Shown: positions 1 through 6,678 of the stretch, piece by piece
Position numbering within the stretch: the stretch's first letter is position 1
Layout of the letters: the number at the start of each line of letters is the position of its first letter
Assembly: GCA_016219075.1 (NCBI GenBank)
Contig: JACRCJ010000260.1
Coordinates: forward strand, 1 to 14,213
Source: Deltaproteobacteria bacterium
GTDB lineage: Bacteria; Desulfobacterota; GWC2-55-46
DNA length: 14,213 bases
Reading direction: 5' to 3'
Notes under the pieces: generated by a model
The model's input: only the letters and a program-made list of their open reading frames with translations
Database searches by the model: none
What the model was told of the DNA's origin: nothing
Translations under genes and position numbers: made by a program

Positions 1-256
1 ATAAATACAGAGGCTTGCTCGCTCGCTCTCCTTTATGCTCGCTACGCAATGCCCCTGGTGTTTTGTTAAAAACAATACAAAACATCTAATAACATAGGTT
101 GTTTTCAGATACTCCGGAGCTTGCTCCGGGGAGGTTCATTTGCCACTCCTTGCCCCAACGCTAACGCGACGGGACTGCGGAGTGGCACGCCCATTCAAGC
201 GGCGTACCGGGACCGGCCCGCTTGCCAACGCCGGGGATTTGTGATAGGTTTCTGTG
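1..256. other. Structured non-coding leader left of acylphosphatase
   Basis: I see no convincing gene in this stretch. Positions 61-110 are AT-rich and hold a poor promoter candidate for the + strand genes (TTGTTA at 63-68, 18-nt spacer, TAATAA at 87-92). After it come three palindromes in a row: CCGGAGC/GCTCCGG at 114-120/123-129, TGCCACTCC/GGAGTGGCA at 141-149/179-187 (a perfect 9-bp match with a 29-nt loop), and CAAGCGG/CCGCTTG at 196-202/218-224. The far left (about 13-50) is rich in GCTCGC words. The look is of an intergenic palindromic repeat, or a structured 5' leader, ahead of the acylphosphatase gene. Confidence 0.45.
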
Positions 257-550
257 ATGACTATGGTAAGGGCGCATCTCATAATAGAGGGGCTCGTACA
301 GGGGGTCTTCTTCAGGGCCGCGACCGAGGACGTCGCCAGGAGACACGGCCTCTGCGGATGGGTCAAAAACAACCCGGACGGGACCGTCGAGGCGGTCGTC
401 GAGGGCCCGGAAGAAGAGGTTAAAAAACTTATCGGCTGGTGCCGCATAGGGCCTCCGAGGGCGCGGGTCGATAAAGTCGACGTCCGCTGGGAAGATTACA
501 AGAACGAGTTCGACGACTTTCAGGCGGTCACGCGCCACAGCAGCTATTGA
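257..550 (+). CDS. acyP: Acylphosphatase
   Basis: Small cytosolic enzyme (97 residues, usual family size about 90-100) that hydrolyses the carboxyl-phosphate bond of acyl phosphates. The family hallmark GxVQGVxFR is present as GLVQGVFFR near residues 12-20, giving the phosphate-binding Arg20. The second motif GWVKNNPDG (34-42) supplies the catalytic Asn38. The usual Arg of the GRVQGV signature is Leu here, a minor deviation. Start choice: GTG at 254, ATG at 257 and ATG at 263 are all in frame; an AGG at 246-248 is best spaced for 257. It lies 13 bases ahead of the lipoprotein gene on the same strand, so the two are probably co-transcribed. Identification is by motif and length and is firm; the exact start is less certain. 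Confidence 0.93.
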   Translation: MTMVRAHLIIEGLVQGVFFRAATEDVARRHGLCGWVKNNPDGTVEAVVEGPEEEVKKLIGWCRIGPPRARVDKVDVRWEDYKNEFDDFQAVTRHSSY

Positions 551-563
551 GAGGAGACCCGTT

Positions 564-1166
564 TTGAAAAAACTATTGAGCCTCGCCGTAGCGCTTCTTC
601 TAACGCTCGGCCTCGGGTGCGCGCACTCCGGGAAAGACACCAAATTGAGACTTTACCCCGACAAGGACGAAAAGGGGCTGTACGGCTATCACAATGTCGC
701 GGGCACCGGCGTCCTTGAGAACAGAGACTACAGCATCTCGGTCAAACAGGTGCGCGAAGGCTCGGAGCTGGGCCAGCCTAAACTTGTCAACGACCTTATA
801 AAAAGGGAGTATGTAGTCCTCAGGATAGAGATAGAGAACCGCTCGGGAAAGAAGATGATCTTCAACCCGGTACACACGGCGCTTACAACCGACGCCTTCG
901 ACTACAAAAAACCCCTTGAGTACACCGACTTCTATGAGCTCTCCTCCGGGAAAAACGACAGTGTCAGGGAGAGAGAGGCGCAGGCGATGAAGGGGCGATT
1001 CTACGACCTCACGCTCACGCTTATGTCCGGGGACAAGACCTCCAGGGTGCTCATATTCCCGCCCCTCTCCAAAAACAGCGAGAAGGCGGACCTCCTGATC
1101 AAGGACCTGTATGTCGGGACCGACACCACGGAGCTGTACTTCCCCTTTGTCCTGAAGGCGGAGTGA
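564..1166 (+). CDS. Predicted lipoprotein of unknown function
   Basis: A 200-residue protein with a classic export signal: Met-Lys-Lys, a hydrophobic stretch (residues 4-17) and a Cys at 19 in the context GLGC. This is a slightly irregular lipobox, with Gly at -3. Ala follows the Cys, which by the E. coli +2 rule would suggest the outer membrane. The start is TTG at 564, set by a GAGGAG ribosome binding site at 551-556 with a 7-base spacer. The mature part alternates short beta-like segments, for example YVVLRIEIENRSGKKMIFNP near the middle. That pattern resembles small Ig-like/DUF4352-type extracytoplasmic domains, but this is inference only and I do not recognise the family. It follows acyP closely and converges on the small membrane protein gene, whose end is 18 bases away. 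Confidence 0.8.
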   Translation: MKKLLSLAVALLLTLGLGCAHSGKDTKLRLYPDKDEKGLYGYHNVAGTGVLENRDYSISVKQVREGSELGQPKLVNDLIKREYVVLRIEIENRSGKKMIFNPVHTALTTDAFDYKKPLEYTDFYELSSGKNDSVREREAQAMKGRFYDLTLTLMSGDKTSRVLIFPPLSKNSEKADLLIKDLYVGTDTTELYFPFVLKAE

Positions 1167-1170
1167 GGCC

Positions 1171-1183
1171 GGGGGGCGCCCCC
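1171..1183. other. GC palindrome between convergent genes
   Basis: The 12-base palindrome GGGGGCGCCCCC (1172-1183) fills the gap between the stop codons of the lipoprotein gene (+) and the small membrane protein gene (-). It could fold in RNA from either strand and block read-through, but no T-run follows directly on either side, so a true intrinsic terminator is doubtful. Confidence 0.3.
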
Positions 1184-1184
1184 G

Positions 1185-1445
1185 CTACCGCGTATACTCT
1201 TTTATTTTCTCCTTCGTCTTTTCAAATGTCTCATCGACAGTCTTTTTGGCGTCCTTGGCCCTCTTTTTCACGATCTTGCCAGTTTTCTTGGTCGAATCTT
1301 TTATCTGCTCTCCATACTTTTCAAGCCTCTCTCCGGCCGCCTCGGTCCCGGCTCCGAAGGACCGCATGTACCCGGGGCCTCCGGAGTAAAAAAAGACCGC
1401 CAATAAGACCATCCCGGCCACACCGCCAAAAAAAAGCTTCACCAT
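1185..1445 (-). CDS. Small membrane-anchored, charge-rich helical protein
   Basis: An 86-residue protein of unknown function. Residues 3-20 form one hydrophobic membrane segment (FFGGVAGMVLLAVFFY). The remainder, from about residue 33, is dense in Lys and Glu with heptad-like spacing, predicting a long amphipathic or coiled helix. This architecture resembles YtxH-like small stress proteins, but the resemblance is only in layout. A GGAGGAG ribosome binding site directly before the ATG makes translation likely despite the short length. It lies 27 bases downstream of rsmI on the same strand and probably shares its transcript; it ends against the convergent lipoprotein gene. I see no catalytic motif. 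Confidence 0.68.
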   Translation of the reverse strand: MVKLFFGGVAGMVLLAVFFYSGGPGYMRSFGAGTEAAGERLEKYGEQIKDSTKKTGKIVKKRAKDAKKTVDETFEKTKEKIKEYTR

Positions 1446-1472
1446 CTCTCCTCCGTCTCTGTGCGTTCCTCT

Positions 1473-2306
1473 TTATTTTTTAAGGCCCTCTTTTATCCTC
1501 AACGCCTCTCTGTAGACATCGCTTCTGGGCAGGCCGAACTCAAGGGCCACGGCCTTGACGGCGTCCTTGAGATGAAAACCCTCTGCCAGAAGCTTCTTCA
1601 ACTCGTCCTCGCACGAAGTCCCGGGGCCAAGTTCACCGGTCCTTATGACGAGCGTCACCTCTCCCTTTATCTCCCTGTCGGCGAGCGCTTCCCTTATCAC
1701 GCTTACGCGCCCGCGAAGGACCTCCTCGTGGAGCTTTGTCATCTCGCGGCCCACGACCGCCTCCACATCCCCGACGACCTCGATTATGGAATCGAGCGTC
1801 TCTTTAAGCCTCCTCGGGGAGTCGTACAGGACGAAGGTATGCTGAGGGACCTTCATCTCAAGGATGAACTTTCTCTTCTCGGCGCCGCCGTGGGGCAGGA
1901 ACCCCATGAAGGTGAACCGGTCGAGCGCGAAGCCGGAGACGCTTAATACCGAGATAAGGGCCGAGGGGCCGGGGATGGCCACGACCTCGATGCCGTTCTC
2001 GACCGCCGCCTTTGTGAGCCTGTAGCCGGGGTCCGAGATCCCCGGGGTCCCGGCGTCCGAGACCAGCGCCACTGAAGCCCCGCTCTTCATCTTTTCAGTC
2101 AGGAAAGGGGCCTTCTCTTTTTCGTTATGCTCGTGGTAGCTCGTGACCGGGGTCGTTATCCCGTAGTGGTTCAGAAGTTTTTTTGTCTGCCTCGTGTCCT
2201 CGGCCGCTATGAGCGAGACCTCCTTGAGAATACGGAGCGCCCTCAGGGTCATGTCCTCGAGGTTCCCGATGGGGGTTGCGACGATATAGAGCGAACCGGT
2301 CTTCAT
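1473..2306 (-). CDS. rsmI: 16S rRNA (cytidine(1402)-2'-O)-methyltransferase RsmI
   Basis: Methylates the 2'-hydroxyl of C1402 in the decoding centre of 16S rRNA using S-adenosylmethionine. It belongs to the tetrapyrrole methylase fold (SpoU-unrelated). Diagnostic blocks are present: LYIVATPIGNLEDMTLRAL at residues 6-24, AAEDTRQTKKLLNHYGI at 34-50, YHEHN at 57-61, LVSDAGTPGISDPG at 81-94 and IPGPSA at 111-116. The start is the ATG at 2306, giving 277 residues, close to the 286 of E. coli RsmI. The frame stays open upstream to 2381, but that extension is not family-like and has no good ribosome binding site. It is followed 27 bases later by the small membrane protein gene. The link with the ABC transporter genes upstream is unlikely to be functional. 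Confidence 0.95.
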   Translation of the reverse strand: MKTGSLYIVATPIGNLEDMTLRALRILKEVSLIAAEDTRQTKKLLNHYGITTPVTSYHEHNEKEKAPFLTEKMKSGASVALVSDAGTPGISDPGYRLTKAAVENGIEVVAIPGPSALISVLSVSGFALDRFTFMGFLPHGGAEKRKFILEMKVPQHTFVLYDSPRRLKETLDSIIEVVGDVEAVVGREMTKLHEEVLRGRVSVIREALADREIKGEVTLVIRTGELGPGTSCEDELKKLLAEGFHLKDAVKAVALEFGLPRSDVYREALRIKEGLKK

Positions 2307-2431
2307 AACTGGCCTATGGCTACTTCTAAAAATTGTTCTTTTTCCTGATCTCTGCGTCAGGGCGAAAATAAAAATGCTCACATATTCTCATATATGCTGC
2401 GCTTTTTATTTCCTCCCTTCCTTGACCTCAG

Positions 2432-2452
2432 AAAAAATATCTAATTTTTAGA
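2432..2452 (-). terminator. Weak possible terminator after the ABC permease gene
   Basis: Read on the - strand, just past the permease stop codon there is a short AT-rich hairpin, TCTAA-AAA-TTAGA (2440-2452), followed by TATTTTTT. The stem is only 5 bp and mostly A-T, so termination would be inefficient at best. The 153-base gap before rsmI otherwise holds only AT-rich sequence; I could not find a confident rsmI promoter in it. Confidence 0.3.
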
Positions 2453-2459
2453 GGCAGCC

Positions 2460-3224
2460 CTATTTCTTTCTCTCAAATACGAGCGCGGCAAGGAATGTAA
2501 AGATCACCGAAAAGACCGCCACGAACGCGACATCGACATACATCGGGATCTCCGCCGCGAGCCTTCCGCCGGAGGGAAGGAGCACATGCTTGAACGAGTC
2601 CACGCCGTAGCAGAGCGGGTTTATGTAGGTGAAGACCTTTATGACCGGGGGCAGTGATCCCACGGGATAGAGCGCCCCGCTCAAAAAGAACATCGGCAGC
2701 ACTATGAAGTTCATGATGACGTTGAAGCCCTCAAGCGAACTCAGGAACGACGCCACGAAGAGCCCCAGGGCCGTTATCGAAAGCGCCACCAGGAACATAA
2801 GGAGTATCATGGCCGCGAAGCCCTGGAAAGACAGCGGGAGGCCCAGAAATGGCGCCACGAACAGGAGCGCCACGCCCTGCAGCACCGAAAGGGTGGTGCC
2901 CGAGAGAAGCTTGCCGAAGACTATCGTGACCCTTGACACCGGGGAGACCAGCATCTCTCTTAAGAACCCGAACTCCCTGTCCCAGACTACCGAGATCGTC
3001 GAAAAGATGGAGCTGAAGAGTATGGTCATGCCGACTATCCCCGGCAGTATGAACTGGATGTAGTTGGCCCCGGAGCCGATGTCTATGAGCCTTGTAAAAC
3101 CGGAGCCGACGATAAAGAGCCATATGAGGGGCCGGGCCAGCGTGACGACCAGACGCCCCTTCTGGCGGAAGAACCGCTTGAACTCTCTCAATACTATGAC
3201 ATATATGGCTTTGTAGGATAGCAC
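2460..3224 (-). CDS. ABC-2 type transporter permease (DrrB-like)
   Basis: Membrane-spanning subunit of an ABC exporter, 254 residues, about the usual length for single-domain ABC-2 permeases. Six hydrophobic segments can be read at roughly residues 29-45, 57-80, 106-128, 136-163, 169-187 and 231-250. The cytoplasmic loop at 81-98 carries the strongly conserved ABC-2 block WDREFGFLREMLVSPVSR, which couples to the ATPase. The start is GTG at 3224; a GAGGCGGA about 13-16 bases upstream is a poor ribosome binding site, so translation may be coupled to the ATPase gene ending 27 bases earlier. Relatives (DrrB, NodJ and related families) export drugs, lipids or polysaccharides; nothing here identifies the substrate. 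Confidence 0.9.
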   Translation of the reverse strand: MLSYKAIYVIVLREFKRFFRQKGRLVVTLARPLIWLFIVGSGFTRLIDIGSGANYIQFILPGIVGMTILFSSIFSTISVVWDREFGFLREMLVSPVSRVTIVFGKLLSGTTLSVLQGVALLFVAPFLGLPLSFQGFAAMILLMFLVALSITALGLFVASFLSSLEGFNVIMNFIVLPMFFLSGALYPVGSLPPVIKVFTYINPLCYGVDSFKHVLLPSGGRLAAEIPMYVDVAFVAVFSVIFTFLAALVFERKK

Positions 3225-3251
3225 CGTTTTGATTTTCCGCCTCTTATTCCA

Positions 3252-4205
3252 CTAACCCCTCATTCTTGCGCCCGGGCCGTCCTCCCGGATCTCTCTTCCG
3301 GTGAGGTTTATGAAGACGTCCTCAAGGCTCGGCTTCTTCAGGTTCACCGAGAGCACCTCGGTGGTGAGCCGCTCGAACAATCTGGGGATGAACTTCTCCC
3401 CTCCCTCCACGAGGAGCGACAGGCCCGCGTCGGTCACCTTGGCGTTGAGCCCGAACTTCTCCTGTATCTCAAGGCGCGCCAACTCGTCGGACGCGGTCTT
3501 TATGTAGATGGTGTCGCCCTTCAAAGACCTCTTGAGCTCATCGGGCCTTGCAAGCGCTATGATCTTCCCGCCGTCGATTATCGCGATGCGGTCGCAGACC
3601 TCGGCCTCCTGCATGTAGTGCGTGGTCATGAAGACCGTGTGCCCTACGGTCTTTTTAAGCTTGTGGATGAACTCCCAGACATGGCTTCTGGTCTGCGGGT
3701 CAAGCCCGAGAGTTGGCTCGTCGAGGAAGAGGACCCTGGGCCTGTGCAGTAATCCCCTGGCTATCTCAAGCCTTCTTTTCATCCCGCCCGAAAACTTCTT
3801 GACGATGTCGTTACGCCTGTCGCTCAGGCCCACGACATCGAGTATCTCATCAATCCTTTCCTCCGCGACCTTCTTGTTCATGTTGTAGAGGTAGCAGTGG
3901 AACTTGAGGTTCTCGTAAGCCGTAAGCTCGTTATCGAGAGTTATCTCCTGAAAGACAAGCCCTATGGAGGAGCGCACCCTGTGCGGCTCCTTCCTGCAGT
4001 CAAAGCCGTTTACGAGCGCCACTCCGGAATCGAAGTTAAGGAGAGTACACAGGATGCTTATGGTGGTGGTCTTTCCGGCGCCGTTGGGCCCCAGAAAACC
4101 GAAGGTCTCCCCCTCCTCCACATCGAAGGAGACCCCCTTGACGGCCTCCACGCCGTTATATCTCTTGAACAGGTTCTCTACCCGTATGATGGGCATCTTC
4201 CGCAT
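3252..4205 (-). CDS. ABC transporter ATP-binding protein (DrrA-like)
   Basis: ATPase subunit (317 residues) that powers the permease encoded immediately downstream. All nucleotide-binding motifs are intact: Walker A GPNGAGKTT (39-47), Q-loop Gln86, signature FSGGMKRRLEIARG (138-151), Walker B VLFLDEP (158-164) with catalytic Glu163, D-loop and H-loop His196. A roughly 100-residue C-terminal extension ending in PSLEDVFINLTGRE is typical of the DrrA/daunorubicin-resistance and CcmA-like exporter group. The start is ATG at 4205, with GGAGAG at 4209-4214 just upstream; an in-frame ATG at 4196 is the alternative. Its ribosome binding site is paired in a hairpin (4209-4235). The transported substrate cannot be told from sequence. 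Confidence 0.94.
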   Translation of the reverse strand: MRKMPIIRVENLFKRYNGVEAVKGVSFDVEEGETFGFLGPNGAGKTTTISILCTLLNFDSGVALVNGFDCRKEPHRVRSSIGLVFQEITLDNELTAYENLKFHCYLYNMNKKVAEERIDEILDVVGLSDRRNDIVKKFSGGMKRRLEIARGLLHRPRVLFLDEPTLGLDPQTRSHVWEFIHKLKKTVGHTVFMTTHYMQEAEVCDRIAIIDGGKIIALARPDELKRSLKGDTIYIKTASDELARLEIQEKFGLNAKVTDAGLSLLVEGGEKFIPRLFERLTTEVLSVNLKKPSLEDVFINLTGREIREDGPGARMRG

Positions 4206-4208
4206 GAA

Positions 4209-4235
4209 CTCTCCGGCGTAACGCCCCTGGGAGAG
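4209..4235 (-). promoter_or_regulatory. Hairpin pairing the ABC ATPase ribosome binding site
   Basis: In the - strand transcript, CTCTCC (4230-4235) can pair with the ribosome binding site GGAGAG (4209-4214), with an inner stem GGCG/CGCC (4222-4225/4215-4218), a TTA loop and a 4-nt bulge. Folding would hide the site three bases before the ATG. The pairing is read directly from sequence; any regulatory role is inference. Confidence 0.45.
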
Positions 4236-4280
4236 GCGCTCCGTAAAATAAAGACTGATTCGTTTTAACGGTCATGCCGG

Positions 4281-4289
4281 ATTGTATCA
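4281..4289 (-). promoter_or_regulatory. Possible extended -10 promoter of the ABC operon
   Basis: On the - strand the sequence reads TGATACAAT, an extended -10 element (TGn followed by TACAAT, 5 of 6 matches to TATAAT), about 75 bases before the ATPase start. A poor TTGGAG lies 19 bases upstream as the only -35 candidate. The -10 element sits between two CCGG words (4277-4280 and 4294-4297). No clear terminator follows the kinase gene upstream, so read-through is also possible. Confidence 0.38.
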
Positions 4290-4328
4290 TAAACCGGAAG
4301 GCAAACTCCAACGGTTAAGGGGGTGTCT

Positions 4329-5354
4329 TTAAGGACAGGACCTTATCGAAAAGCTGAAGACGGAGCCTTTGCCGGGCGTGCTCTCGACCTGCAGTCTTCC
4401 GTTATGGCCCTGTATGATGTGCTTTACTATAGCAAGCCCCAGGCCCGTGCCGCCGAGCTCGCGGCTTCTGGCCTTGTCAACCCTGTAGAACCTCTCGAAT
4501 ATCCTCGGGATGTCGCCGGAAGGTATGCCGATGCCGGTATCCCTTATCTCCACGCGGACCCATTCGCCGGTCTTCGAGGCGGCTACACTTACCGTGCCGC
4601 CCGATGGCGTATACTTTATCGCGTTGTCAAGGAGGTTCACGACGACCTGCTCGAGCCTGTCCCTGTCGCCGAGCACGCGGGGGAGTTTTCCGGGCATCCC
4701 GGAAGCCATGGTTATCCCCTTGTCTCTCGCCTGTTTCTCGAAACCCTTGGCGGTAGTGACCACGAGGTCCCTTATATCGACCGGGGCGGAAACGATGGTC
4801 ATCTGGTGGGACTCAAGCCTTGAAAGGATCAGGAGGTCGTCGATGAGACGGGCCATGCGGGTGGCGTGCCTGTCTATGACGCCGAGGAACTCCTTCAGGG
4901 TCTTTTGATCGTCCATGCCCCCGTCCAGGAGCGTCTCCGAGTATCCCTTGATGGACGCAAGCGGGGTCCTCAGTTCATGCGAGACATTCGCGACGAAGTC
5001 CTTCTTGATCGTCTCGACCCTCTTCTCTTCGGTTATGTCCTGGAAAAAGAGGAGCATCTTGAAGTCCCCCCTCTCCTTTATCGGCACGAGGTGGATGCTG
5101 AAGAACCTGCCGCCCTCGTTTATCTCGATGTCTTCGGATATGCCGCCGAGGTTCTTTATGAAGTCGCCCACGGTCTTAAGGAGCACCGGGTCCTTGACTA
5201 TCTCCCCGACGGCCCGGCCCTCCACTCCGCCTTCAACTGGGAAGGAGTTGAGGAAAAACGGGTTGGCGTAGAGCGCGTTAGCGCTCCCGTTCAACACCAG
5301 CACTCCGGTCTGCATCTCTCTTGCGATGGATTCGAGTATTACGTTTTTTCCCAT
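4329..5354 (-). CDS. phoR: PhoR-like sensor histidine kinase without membrane segments
   Basis: Two-component sensor kinase, 341 residues from the ATG at 5354. Domains in order: an N-terminal PAS-like sensor (about 5-110), a dimerisation/phosphoacceptor helix with FVANVSHELRTPLASIKGY (phosphorylated His126), then the HATPase domain with N-box NLLDNAIKYTP (Asn240/Asn244), G1 DTGIGIP (Asp272), F-box FERFYRVD and G2 GGTGLGLA (302 onward). It is closest in style to PhoR. Classical PhoR has N-terminal transmembrane helices; here none can be read, so the protein should be cytosolic. The frame is open upstream to 5525, but that part overlaps the regulator gene and is Arg/Gln-rich non-protein-like sequence. 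It lies 38 bases after the PhoB-type gene. The phosphate role is inferred from family and pairing. Confidence 0.88.
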   Translation of the reverse strand: MGKNVILESIAREMQTGVLVLNGSANALYANPFFLNSFPVEGGVEGRAVGEIVKDPVLLKTVGDFIKNLGGISEDIEINEGGRFFSIHLVPIKERGDFKMLLFFQDITEEKRVETIKKDFVANVSHELRTPLASIKGYSETLLDGGMDDQKTLKEFLGVIDRHATRMARLIDDLLILSRLESHQMTIVSAPVDIRDLVVTTAKGFEKQARDKGITMASGMPGKLPRVLGDRDRLEQVVVNLLDNAIKYTPSGGTVSVAASKTGEWVRVEIRDTGIGIPSGDIPRIFERFYRVDKARSRELGGTGLGLAIVKHIIQGHNGRLQVESTPGKGSVFSFSIRSCP

Positions 5355-5392
5355 CTTTTTTAAAGGAGCCCCCGGCAAACAGGCCGCGCCCC

Positions 5393-6091
5393 TTACTCCT
5401 CCCTGAACCTGTAGCCCACGCCCCTGACGGTCTCTATGTATTTGCCGGCGCTCTTGAGCTTCGACCTTAGCCGCCTTACATGCGTATCGACGGTCCTCGG
5501 GATCACGAAGCAGTCCCTCCCCCATGCGCGGTCCAGTATGGCGTCGCGTGAAAGGACCATCCCCCTGGAGCCGAGAAGCCCGGAGAGGAGCTTGAACTCC
5601 TGGGAAGACAAGACGACCTCGACGCCCTTGACCGTCACCCTGTGCCTTGAGAGGTCCACGGAGAGCTCCTTGAACGAGAGGGACTTTCCCCCGGCCGGCT
5701 CCGCGGGTTCGGCGCCCCTCTTCAATACCGCCCTGACCCTCAGTATCAGCTCCCTGGGGCTGAAGGGCTTGGTGATGTAGTCCTCGGCCCCGAGCTCGAA
5801 GCCGATGATCTTATCGACCTCCTCGCCCTTTGCCGTAAGCATTATGACTGGGATATGGCGCGTTGAATCAAAGGTCTTGAGACGCTTGAGGACCTCGGTG
5901 CCCTCCATGTCCGGGAGCATTATGTCAAGGAGTATGAGGTCGGGTCTTTGCAGCCTGGCCGTATCGATGGCCTCGGGGCCGTCCTTGGCCGAGAGCACCT
6001 TGAAGCCCGCCTTCCTGAGGTTGTAGTCAAGGAGGTTCAGGATGTCCGGCTCGTCGTCTACGACAAGTATCCTCGGATCATGTCTGTGCAC
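5393..6091 (-). CDS. phoB: PhoB-type response regulator (OmpR/PhoB family)
   Basis: DNA-binding response regulator of 232 residues. The receiver domain (7-120) has the acidic pair Asp12/Asp13, phosphoacceptor Asp56 in LILLDIMLP, Thr86 and Lys108 in YITKPFS. The C-terminal winged-helix domain (about 135-230) ends in DTHVRRLRSKL and ETVRGVGYRF, hallmarks of the OmpR/PhoB class. Expected role: activation or repression of phosphate-type genes after phosphorylation by the kinase encoded 38 bases downstream. The start is GTG at 6091, with AAGGGG about 8 bases upstream; it overlaps the end of the arsC-like gene by 14 bases, so translation is probably coupled. PhoB is inferred from the PhoR-like partner and overall similarity; other OmpR-class regulators look alike. 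Confidence 0.9.
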   Translation of the reverse strand: MHRHDPRILVVDDEPDILNLLDYNLRKAGFKVLSAKDGPEAIDTARLQRPDLILLDIMLPDMEGTEVLKRLKTFDSTRHIPVIMLTAKGEEVDKIIGFELGAEDYITKPFSPRELILRVRAVLKRGAEPAEPAGGKSLSFKELSVDLSRHRVTVKGVEVVLSSQEFKLLSGLLGSRGMVLSRDAILDRAWGRDCFVIPRTVDTHVRRLRSKLKSAGKYIETVRGVGYRFREE

Positions 6092-6494
6092 TTATAAGCC
6101 CCTTTACCTTCTCTTCTATGCCGTCCCTTACAATCTGCATGAACTCCCAGGGCCTTCCCAGGGGGTCGTCTATCTTCCAGTCGTATTTCTGCCCCCTGTA
6201 GGTCACAGGGCAGAGCTCAGTTGCGGAGCGGCAGCCCATTGTAACGACCACATCGGCCCAATCGAGCATATCGCCGGTGAGCTGCTTGGAGGTCTGGTCC
6301 GAGATGTCTATGCCTATCTCCTTCATCGCCTCGATAGTGCTTCTGTTGACGGACCCGGAAGCCGCCGTGCCGGCGCTCCTGACTTCGACTTTTCCGTCGC
6401 CGTAAAACCTGGCGAACCCTTCACCCATCTGACTGCGGCATGTATTCCCCACGCATACAAAAAGAATCTTCACCGGTCCCGGCCCTGTTGACAT
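6078..6494 (-). CDS. arsC: Arsenate reductase / low-molecular-weight phosphatase family protein (ArsC-like)
   Basis: Member of the low-molecular-weight protein tyrosine phosphatase fold, 138 residues. The P-loop CVGNTCRS gives nucleophile Cys14, Cys19 and Arg20 (CX5R). A second pair, Cys88 and Cys95 in MGCRSATELCP, is separated by six residues exactly as the redox cysteines Cys82/Cys89 of thioredoxin-coupled ArsC of Staphylococcus. The general-acid Asp is in KIDDPLGRP. The full redox relay therefore argues for arsenate reduction to arsenite with thioredoxin, rather than simple tyrosine phosphatase activity. The start is ATG at 6494 with GAGGAG directly before it and AAGGA slightly further upstream. 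It is the first gene of an arsC-phoB-phoR cluster. No arsR or arsenite exporter gene is visible here. Confidence 0.85.
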   Translation of the reverse strand: MSTGPGPVKILFVCVGNTCRSQMGEGFARFYGDGKVEVRSAGTAASGSVNRSTIEAMKEIGIDISDQTSKQLTGDMLDWADVVVTMGCRSATELCPVTYRGQKYDWKIDDPLGRPWEFMQIVRDGIEEKVKGLISAQT

Positions 6495-6527
6495 CTCCTC
6501 AAATCCTTAAGTTTATATTTTTAACGC

Positions 6528-6557
6528 CCTGGAAACCCTGTGGTTTCAGGCACAGGG
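6528..6557 (-). promoter_or_regulatory. Two mutually exclusive hairpins in the arsC-phoBR leader
   Basis: About 33 bases before the arsC-like start codon, two stems share bases. Stem A: CCTG-AAACC (with one bulged base) against GGTTTCAGG, 6528-6537/6542-6550, loop CTGT. Stem B: CCCTGTG/CACAGGG, 6536-6542/6551-6557, an 8-base loop. Both are near-perfect but cannot form together. They could be an RNA switch, or a pair of overlapping DNA operators. Flanking sequence is AT-rich; no confident promoter was found (TTGCCG-17-TTAAAA upstream is poor). Confidence 0.45.
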
Positions 6558-6615
6558 AGTGTTCATTTCATATTTTTTTAACACACCGCAGGGGTTCGCG
6601 GCAAGCGCTATCGTT

Positions 6616-6647
6616 AAAAAAAAGCCCGGCCGTAAGACCGGCCGGGC
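6616..6647 (-). terminator. Strong intrinsic terminator of nfnAB
   Basis: In the - strand transcript, GCCCGGCCG (6639-6647) pairs perfectly with CGGCCGGGC (6624-6632) across a 6-base loop, followed by eight U residues (A-run at 6616-6623 on the + strand). It sits 31 bases after the nfnB stop codon and separates this operon from arsC-phoBR. Confidence 0.92.
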
Positions 6648-6678
6648 CCTCCATGCATGTCGTCAAACGGCGGTCGCC

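Noticed and set aside
1..69. Tail of a + strand gene entering from the left edge
   Set aside because: A frame is open to a TAA at 67-69, but 22 codons are too few and the composition is repeat-like, so it cannot be supported.
121..423. 100-residue + strand frame across the left leader and acyP
   Set aside because: It overlaps acylphosphatase out of frame, is Arg/Gly-rich and low in protein-like pattern; the palindromes explain its first half better.
2307..2381. 25-codon upstream extension of rsmI
   Set aside because: The sequence does not resemble the family and has no ribosome binding site; ATG 2306 starts directly at the conserved LYIVATPIGN block.
5355..5525. 57-codon N-terminal extension of the histidine kinase overlapping the phoB-type gene
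   Set aside because: The added residues are Arg/Gln-rich and not PAS-like; they are the out-of-frame reading of the conserved regulator gene. The ATG at 5354 gives a normal N-terminus.
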